Shown piece by piece: positions 25,634-30,337 of a DNA stretch of 30,337 nucleotides (its first letter is position 1; every line of letters starts with the position of its first letter). The position numbers and the translations under genes were made by a program. Where the stretch lies: positions 1 through 30,337 of the forward strand of contig CAAGAB010000236.1 in NCBI GenBank assembly GCA_900767685.1, in the 5' to 3' direction. Source of the stretch: an uncultured Coprococcus sp. (GTDB taxonomy: Bacteria > Bacillota_A > Clostridia > Lachnospirales > Lachnospiraceae). A model generated the notes under the pieces. The model was not told where the DNA came from. It did not search any database and saw nothing but the letters and a program-made list of their open reading frames with translations.

Positions 25634-27115
25634 TTAAAACATGTATCTGCTGTCTATATCAAATCCGTGATTGAGAGGCCCGCTGCCTGTGCCAAGATCA
25701 AGCATGGCAGCCAGTGCTCCTGATATATATTGCTTGGCCCTGCTCACGGAATCAGCTACATCATATCCCTTGGCAAGGTTCGAAGCTATTGCGCTGGATA
25801 AAGTACATCCTGTTCCATGGGTATTTGAATTATCTATCCTCTCACCTGAGAACCATATTGTGCTATCTCCATCAAACAGCATGTCATTTGCATCGTTTAT
25901 GCTATGCCCGCCCTTGACAAGTACCGCGCATCCATACTTCTCATATATCTGCCTGGCAGCACTTTCCATATCATCTTTGGTCTTGATGGTATATCTGGTA
26001 AGCGTCTCCGTCTCAGGTATATTGGGTGTTATGAGTTTAGCAAGTGGAAAAAGTCTTCTTGTCAATACATTTATGGCTTCATCACTTATCAGCTTTGCAC
26101 CGCTGGTAGCAACCATAACAGGATCGAGGACAACATTCTCCGCCTTATATGATACAAGCTTATCAGCTATAACATCTATAAGCTCAGGCACCGAAACCAT
26201 ACCTATCTTGACCGCTCTCGGTCTTATATCTGAAAATACAGCGTCTATCTGATCTGCAAGCACTTCAGGTGTTGTATTCATGATTGATGTTACGCCGGTT
26301 GTATTCTGTGCAGTTAATGCTGTGACCGCGCTCATTCCAAATACACCATTTGCCTGCATAGTCTTGAGATCAGCCTGTATTCCCGCTCCCCCGGAAGAAT
26401 CACTTCCAGCTATAGTTAATACGGGAACAAGGCGGCTTCTATCAGGCAGAAGGCCATTCATAAGCTCTGTAAAATCTGAATAATAATATTCGCAGTGAGC
26501 CTTAAGATCAGCCTGTCTGTCCTTGCTTGACTCATCGTAAAGTCCCACAACTGTAAAACCAGCATTCTGGGCAGTCTCCGCAGCATGATATGCATCCTCG
26601 AACACATACGATCCACCTATATCCGTTCCCATGAATTCTGCAGCAAGCTCATATATCTTCGGTGAAGCAGCCTTTCCTACACCCACCTCAGAACACGTGA
26701 ATATACTGTCGATATACTTCATAAGTCCATTTCTTGAAAGTGCTGCCTCAACATGGCATCTATCCGTCGATGTCGCAACAGTTACCGGAATATCATATCT
26801 CTTCAAAAGCTTAAGAAAATCTCTAACTCCTGCCTTAGGTTCTACCTCATTCGCATAGAAATTTCTCACAGTCTCATTCATGCCTTCTATGATCTCTTCA
26901 GGAGAAAGTGCTAACCCATAATGATCACGAATATATTCCGCACCTTTCTGCATAGTCATGGTGAACAAAACCTTTTCAAGATTCGGTTCTGCTTTTATCC
27001 CCTGTCCTGCAAGATACATCTCACCTGCATGATCCCACATAGGCATAGAATCAAGAAGCACACCATCCATATCAAATATCGCACCCTTTATATCGCTGAT
27101 AACTAGTCTTTTCAT
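25634..27115 (-). CDS. thiD: HAD hydrolase fused to HMP/HMP-phosphate kinase ThiD
   Basis: A 493-residue two-domain protein. Residues 1-~222 are a HAD-superfamily phosphatase of the beta-phosphoglucomutase type: [10 protein letters not shown] (nucleophile Asp15, acid Asp17), VATSTDR (motif II), lysine in [11 protein letters not shown], and [16 protein letters not shown] (motif IV). Residues ~229-493 are ThiD, which phosphorylates hydroxymethylpyrimidine twice for thiamine synthesis: [35 protein letters not shown] and [20 protein letters not shown]. The ATG at 27115 has GAGG 5 nt upstream. It ends the thiM-thiE-thiD operon. The HAD part could remove phosphate from a thiamine intermediate, but that is inference. 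Confidence 0.93.
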   Translation of the reverse strand: MKRLVISDIKGAIFDMDGVLLDSMPMWDHAGEMYLAGQGIKAEPNLEKVLFTMTMQKGAEYIRDHYGLALSPEEIIEGMNETVRNFYANEVEPKAGVRDFLKLLKRYDIPVTVATSTDRCHVEAALSRNGLMKYIDSIFTCSEVGVGKAASPKIYELAAEFMGTDIGGSYVFEDAYHAAETAQNAGFTVVGLYDESSKDRQADLKAHCEYYYSDFTELMNGLLPDRSRLVPVLTIAGSDSSGGAGIQADLKTMQANGVFGMSAVTALTAQNTTGVTSIMNTTPEVLADQIDAVFSDIRPRAVKIGMVSVPELIDVIADKLVSYKAENVVLDPVMVATSGAKLISDEAINVLTRRLFPLAKLITPNIPETETLTRYTIKTKDDMESAARQIYEKYGCAVLVKGGHSINDANDMLFDGDSTIWFSGERIDNSNTHGTGCTLSSAIASNLAKGYDVADSVSRAKQYISGALAAMLDLGTGSGPLNHGFDIDSRYMF

Positions 27116-27140
27116 GTACACCTCTATCTATTATCTACTT

Positions 27141-27183
27141 AATAAGACATTAAGCTGTTCATTTCAACCGTTAAGGTCTTATT
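27141..27183 (-). other. intercistronic hairpin between thiE and thiD
   Basis: AATAAGACCTTAA and TTAATGTCTTATT (27171-27183 and 27141-27153) pair over 13 positions with one mismatch and a 17-nt loop. No T run follows on either strand, so it is not a normal terminator. It may stabilise or separate the transcripts, or hold a processing site. Confidence 0.5.
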
Positions 27184-27199
27184 CTTCATAATCCTATAT

Positions 27200-27844
27200 C
27201 TACTTCTCAAGCATATTCTCCACAGAAACCTTGAGTTCCTCTGTAGCTTTCTTTATGTCCTTCTGTCCAAATATCGCACTTATAACAGCCACGCCACATA
27301 TTCCAGAACCCGCAAGCTCAAAGATATTATCCTTTGTTATGCCCCCTATGGCAATGACAGGTATAGACACTGCCTCGCATATGGCTTTCAGCGTCTCATG
27401 GCTTACATCATCAGCATCATCCTTTGAACCAGTTGCAAATACTGCACCAACTCCAAGATAATCCGCTCCATGCTTTTCAGCTATCATAGCCTGTTCAACA
27501 GTCTGTGCCGATACTCCAAGTATCTTGTCCGGACCGAGTATTTTTCTGACATCCATGGCTTCCATATCACTCTGTCCCACATGAACGCCATCAGCATCTA
27601 TATCTTTTGCGATACTCACCTCATCATTTATGACAAATGGGACTCCATACTCCCTGCAGAGCTTCTGAATCTCCAGTGCCTCCGCAAGGAAATCCGCTCT
27701 GTCTAGATTCTTCTCCCGGAGCTGTACAAATGTTGCTCCGCCGTCAAGTGCTTTCTTCACCTGATCGTACAAAGTTTCATCTCCAAGCCAATGCCTGTCA
27801 GTTACCGCATAGAGCATAAGTTCTTTTTCACTACAATTTATCAT
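27200..27844 (-). CDS. thiE: thiamine-phosphate synthase
   Basis: ThiE joins HMP diphosphate and thiazole phosphate to give thiamine monophosphate. The 214-residue TIM barrel shows YAVTDRHWLGDETLYDQV, GGATFVQLREKNLD (phosphate/pyrimidine binding), VPFVINDEV, GVHVGQSDM, GVSAQTVEQA, GADYLGVGAVFATGSKDDAD and PVIAIGGIT. AAGGAAG lies 6 nt before the ATG. It lies 103 nt after thiM and 84 nt before the HAD-thiD gene. Together the three give a salvage route from HMP and hydroxyethylthiazole; no de novo genes (thiC, thiG) are present here. Confidence 0.96.
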   Translation of the reverse strand: MINCSEKELMLYAVTDRHWLGDETLYDQVKKALDGGATFVQLREKNLDRADFLAEALEIQKLCREYGVPFVINDEVSIAKDIDADGVHVGQSDMEAMDVRKILGPDKILGVSAQTVEQAMIAEKHGADYLGVGAVFATGSKDDADDVSHETLKAICEAVSIPVIAIGGITKDNIFELAGSGICGVAVISAIFGQKDIKKATEELKVSVENMLEK

Positions 27845-27948
27845 AGGATACTTCCTTCTTCCATACTTTTAAATCTTATTTTTATGTCATATTTTTCTTA
27901 TTTTTATGTTTTATTCTTATATTCTGCCAAATTCATACTTAGTATTAT

Positions 27949-28770
27949 TTATCTGATCTCAAATCTGGCTCCCTTTTCAAGTGTGTCGCCATCCATGTTG
28001 TATACGGCATCGATTATCCTATTTCTATATGTCGAATTGCCCTCAAATGACTGAAGATGAGAATAACCTATCTCTCCCGCAAGCCCCATGACCATGACTG
28101 CTGCGGCAGCAGCCTCAAGCTTGTTGTCAGGATTTGCAACAACATACGCAGTCATCATTCCTGACAGCTGACAGCCTGTTCCTGTTATCTTTCCCATCTC
28201 AGGGCGGCCGTTTCTTATGACATAACACTTCTCACTGTCCGCTACGAGATCTATTGCACCAGTCACAGCTATGATCGATCCTGTCTCTGCAGATAACCTC
28301 TTGACAAATGCAACTGCACCGTCGAGTGTATCCTCCGTAACCGCATCTGCTACATCAGCATCAACTCCCTTTGTACTTCCAGAACCGTATGCCAGCGTCT
28401 TTATCTCAGAGATATTTCCTCTTATGACATCAAACTTTATTTCTTTCATAAGCCCGACAGCTGTGTCAGTCCTAAGCTGGCTTGCCCCAGCTCCAACAGG
28501 GTCAAGAAGAACCACGTGTCCCAGCTCATTTGCCCTTTTTCCGGCAAGATACATAGAAGGTATAGTGTTCTTATTAAGTGTACCGATATTGATATTCAAT
28601 CCGCCACATATGCTTGTGATATCAGGTGCATCGACTTCGTCATCTGACATAATTGGGCTTCCGCCACAGGCAAGGATAACATTTGCCACATCGTTTACAG
28701 TTACATAGTTAGTGATATTGTGCACCAGTGGCACATTCTTTCTTACATTTTCAAGACATTCTTTTATCAT
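27949..28770 (-). CDS. thiM: hydroxyethylthiazole kinase
   Basis: ThiM phosphorylates the thiazole moiety during thiamine salvage. The 273 residues show PLVHNITNYVTVNDVANVIL, ACGGSPIMSDD (substrate site), INIGTLN, VLLDPVGAGAS, DVIRGNISEIKTLA and the nucleotide/anion loop ITGTGCQLSGMMTAYV. AAAGGAG lies about 10 nt before the ATG. It is the first gene of the operon. The 27 nt before it belong to the remnant kinase locus, and I saw no CTGAGA...ACCTGA pattern of a TPP riboswitch within 400 nt upstream. The 28771-28796 gap holds only the ribosome site. Confidence 0.95.
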   Translation of the reverse strand: MIKECLENVRKNVPLVHNITNYVTVNDVANVILACGGSPIMSDDEVDAPDITSICGGLNINIGTLNKNTIPSMYLAGKRANELGHVVLLDPVGAGASQLRTDTAVGLMKEIKFDVIRGNISEIKTLAYGSGSTKGVDADVADAVTEDTLDGAVAFVKRLSAETGSIIAVTGAIDLVADSEKCYVIRNGRPEMGKITGTGCQLSGMMTAYVVANPDNKLEAAAAAVMVMGLAGEIGYSHLQSFEGNSTYRNRIIDAVYNMDGDTLEKGARFEIR

Positions 28771-28796
28771 GATCTTTTATCTCCTTTGTTTGTAAT

Positions 28797-29148
28797 CTAT
28801 ATCTTAAATATATTATCAACAAGTGCAAACCAGACAAGCACCAGAATTATCCAGATAACAGTATATAACAAGACCGCAAATCCTCTTACTATTCTGTACA
28901 CGGTCAAAGAATTACCGGTTACCGATTCTCCTGTTTTTCCATCCTTCACTGTAACAGTAAAACAAAACCATATCTGAAACCCTCTGATATCTTCTATCCG
29001 GCGACATATCCGTCGCGCGCTTTATCACCCAATTTATACGTGGATCATTCTGATATATCCCCTCAGCCACAATTCTTCCAGTTAGCATATAATTGATAAG
29101 AACTCCCAGTGCATATATATCAGTTCTTGCTTCCCCATAAATAATTTA
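28797..29148 (-). pseudogene. decayed Ser/Thr protein kinase remnant (C-terminal part)
   Basis: No intact gene lies here, but the minus strand still codes recognisable pieces. From 29139 to 28914 one frame reads GEARTDIYALGVLI, then NYMLTG, NWVIKRATDMSPDRRYQRVSDM, the Hanks-type kinase C-lobe (activation-segment end, helix F TDIYALG, and the terminal RYQ motif). A TAA at 29148-29146 is just upstream in frame, so the ATP-binding N-lobe and catalytic loop are gone. Past RYQRVSDM the frame ends at 28914; a different frame then reads TVTVKDGKTGESVTGN and a membrane segment (FAVLLYTVIWIILVLVWFALV) to a TAG at 28799. So at least one frameshift or deletion joins kinase lobe and membrane tail. A sequencing indel cannot explain the lost N-lobe. 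Confidence 0.75.
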
Positions 29149-29173
29149 CAAAATAGTATTCAGTACATATAAT
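29145..29173 (+). promoter_or_regulatory. near-consensus sigma-A promoter for the HTH gene
   Basis: TTTACA (29145-29150) and TATAAT (29168-29173) are exactly 17 nt apart on the plus strand. Transcription should begin near 29180, about 38 nt before the GTG start. It abuts the truncated end of the kinase remnant, so it lies in what was probably a shared divergent region. Confidence 0.72.
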
Positions 29174-29217
29174 AATTATTGTAGGCAAATAATCAGAGTT
29201 TTTCAATAGCATTACAA

Positions 29218-29562
29218 GTGTTTAACCAAGTAATTGACTTTTTTAACGATTACCTCAAGAGTCATCCCAACATAGACGTTACAAGCGCAATAAGACGAAG
29301 TAATCTGGACAGGGGCTACGCGTACCAGATATTAAATGGAAGGAAACCACATCCTGGGAAATACAAACTTGTAATGCTGTGCATATGCATTGGCATGAAA
29401 CTTAAAGATATACAACGCGCACTCACCATCTCCGGCTGCGCCGTTCTATATCCGAAGATTAATCTTGACGCTGCTCTTATTGTATGTATTAACAACGAAT
29501 ACAATTCAGCTATTCAGGTGAATGAATTTCTAAGCAAGAATAATATGGAACTCATCCAATAA
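29218..29562 (+). CDS. small HTH-type regulator next to the kinase remnant
   Basis: A 114-residue protein, the only convincing plus-strand gene. Residues about 20-70 form a Xre-like helix-turn-helix (IDVTSAIRRSNLDRGYAYQILNGRKPHPGKYKL), followed by LCICIGMKLKDIQRALTISG and a C-terminal helix pair (AALIVCINNEYNSAIQVNEFL). From memory, Lachnospiraceae genomes carry a family of such small HTH proteins beside Hanks-type kinases; that pairing fits here, but I cannot search to prove it. The start is GTG at 29218; no ATG or TTG lies upstream before the stop at 29182-29184, and there is no ribosome site of note. The kinase partner is broken, so this gene is orphaned or serves other kinases. Confidence 0.7.
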   Translation: MFNQVIDFFNDYLKSHPNIDVTSAIRRSNLDRGYAYQILNGRKPHPGKYKLVMLCICIGMKLKDIQRALTISGCAVLYPKINLDAALIVCINNEYNSAIQVNEFLSKNNMELIQ

Positions 29563-29574
29563 TATATCATGATA

Positions 29575-29627
29575 GCAAAATACCACCAATTCACGGTTTG
29601 TGATATGCCCCATGAATTGATGGTATT
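29575..29627 (-). terminator. hairpin terminator between mscL and the HTH gene
   Basis: AATACCATCAATTCA (29613-29627) pairs with TGAATTGGTGGTATT (29579-29593) on the minus strand, 15 bp with one G-U pair, followed by TTGC. On the plus strand the same hairpin has one C-A mismatch and no T run. It best serves mscL, 55 nt after its stop, but may also stop the converging HTH transcript. Confidence 0.6.
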
Positions 29628-29682
29628 GGGTTTGATATAAAATAATATCTGAATTACCCGTCACGATCAGCGACGCATTTGT

Positions 29683-30102
29683 CTACTCCTCTGCAGGTGG
29701 CACATCAGATGTACAGTACATGCACTTTGTTGCCTTGATATCTATCTCACCCATACAGTAAGGACACTTTCTTGTGAGAGGCGCTGCCACCTCTTTCTTC
29801 TTTCCCAAATCCATAAGTGTGTTAATTCCTTTCATAATGACAAATATGACAAATGCCATAATGATGAAATTGATCACCGCTGACAGAAATGCACCGTACT
29901 CAATATACTGTCCTGTATGGAATATCTGAAAATGTCCACCGATCTTAGCCCCGCCTATGCTGTTGATTATAGGTGTGATGAAACAGTCTGTAAAAGCTGT
30001 GACCAATGACTGAAATGCTCCACCAATGATAACACCGATTGCCAGACTCATCACATTTCCCTTAAGAGCAAACTCCTTGAACTCTTCCAAAAACTTCTTC
30101 AT
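29683..30102 (-). CDS. mscL: large-conductance mechanosensitive channel with C-terminal zinc ribbon
   Basis: MscL opens under membrane tension to release solutes during osmotic downshock. Residues 1-~95 are the usual channel: amphipathic N-terminus FLEEFKEFALKGNVMSLAIGVIIGGAF, first helix, a loop (KIGGHFQIFHTGQYIEYG), and second helix (FLSAVINFIIMAFVIFVIMKGIN). After the short basic linker (GKKKEVAAPLTRK) come CPYC and CMYC, two CxxC pairs 12 residues apart forming a zinc ribbon in the cytoplasm in place of the standard C-terminal helix bundle. The start is the ATG at 30102; the ATG at 30108 touches the GGAGG site. 139 residues. Confidence 0.93.
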   Translation of the reverse strand: MKKFLEEFKEFALKGNVMSLAIGVIIGGAFQSLVTAFTDCFITPIINSIGGAKIGGHFQIFHTGQYIEYGAFLSAVINFIIMAFVIFVIMKGINTLMDLGKKKEVAAPLTRKCPYCMGEIDIKATKCMYCTSDVPPAEE

Positions 30103-30247
30103 ATGCATCCTCCCAACTAAATACAGCGCCGATCATAACAATCTTATATTATAATTCGGTGCCGTATCTTTTATTTATTGTTTCTCGCACGATTGATATG
30201 ACATATATCTACATTTGTTGTCATCGCTCATCGCACATCATCTTTTT

Positions 30248-30337
30248 TTACTTTCTTACAATAAGTGACTTGCCTGTCATCTCTTCAGGCTGAGGAAGTC
30301 CCATAACCTCAAGAAGTGTAGGTGCGATATCTGCAAG
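30248..30337 (-). CDS. gpmI: phosphoglycerate mutase (cofactor-independent), C-terminus only
   Basis: Only the last 29 codons and stop are inside the window: LADIAPTLLEVMGL, then PQPEEMTGKSLIVRK. This is the conserved ending of 2,3-bisphosphoglycerate-independent phosphoglycerate mutase, where GLxxPxEMTGxSLI forms part of the phosphatase-fold domain. It would interconvert 3- and 2-phosphoglycerate in glycolysis. Other alkaline-phosphatase-superfamily members end similarly but less closely. The 138-nt gap to mscL has a TATAAT near 30150 but no convincing -35 element or terminator. Confidence 0.75.
   Translation of the reverse strand, partial: LADIAPTLLEVMGLPQPEEMTGKSLIVRK

Noticed and set aside
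27874..27909. 14-nt direct repeat TCTTATTTTTATGT between thiM and thiE
   Set aside because: Low-complexity AT sequence in a short gap; no sign of function.
29020..29075. CTGAGG-containing stretch as a TPP riboswitch for thiM
   Set aside because: Only a partial resemblance to the CTGAGA box; no matching second box, and the bases are explained by the kinase-remnant coding sequence.

Overview
The window looks like chromosome from a low-GC Gram-positive gut anaerobe of the Clostridia, most likely Lachnospiraceae (Coprococcus or a relative is my guess; no rRNA is present to confirm it). The pointers are the gene order rplS-lepB-rbgA-lepB-rnhB-yraN-pgeF-(radical SAM DUF512)-der-plsY-gpsA, the cluster secG-rnr-smpB-ssrA, strong AGGAGG-type ribosome sites, and a tmRNA tag ending LAYAA. 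Nearly all genes are on the minus strand; the one convincing plus-strand gene is a small regulator near the right end.

Layout, left to right. 1-6317 is the 5' part of a very large secreted surface protein (more than 2,100 residues, cut by the window edge). It has a signal peptide, a long array of beta-rich pilin/DUF11-like domains, a SpaA-like domain and a run of Cna-B domains arranged as a two-domain super-repeat. 6448-16478 is housekeeping: phospholipid precursor synthesis (gpsA, plsY), ribosome assembly GTPases (der, rbgA), RNase HII, a peptidoglycan-editing PgeF homologue, two signal peptidases I flanking rbgA, and ribosomal protein L19 with its own promoter, structured leader and terminator. 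16479-18204 is a small accessory patch: a gene-poor interval holding a plus-strand terminator with no gene in front of it, a metallophosphatase with a TTG start, and a minimal signal-peptidase-like membrane protein. 18218-22595 is the trans-translation and RNA-decay cluster: tmRNA, a small membrane protein with an acidic tail, SmpB, RNase R and SecG. 22675-25452 is a large YfhO-family membrane protein.

25634-28770 is a thiamine salvage operon: thiM (thiazole kinase), thiE (thiamine phosphate synthase) and a HAD phosphatase fused to thiD (HMP kinase). I saw no TPP riboswitch in front of it. Just upstream lies a decayed, frameshifted C-terminal remnant of a Hanks-type Ser/Thr kinase (28797-29148), back-to-back with an intact HTH-type regulator with its own sigma-A-like promoter (29145-29562). 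The window ends with an MscL channel carrying a C-terminal zinc ribbon, and the last 29 codons of a gene resembling cofactor-independent phosphoglycerate mutase.

I did not find a clear new defence or mobile system. The best leads are the orphaned kinase/HTH locus, the serine-only mini signal peptidase beside a phosphatase, the orphan plus-strand terminator, the HAD-ThiD fusion, and several in-frame or intergenic tandem repeats in otherwise conserved neighbourhoods.
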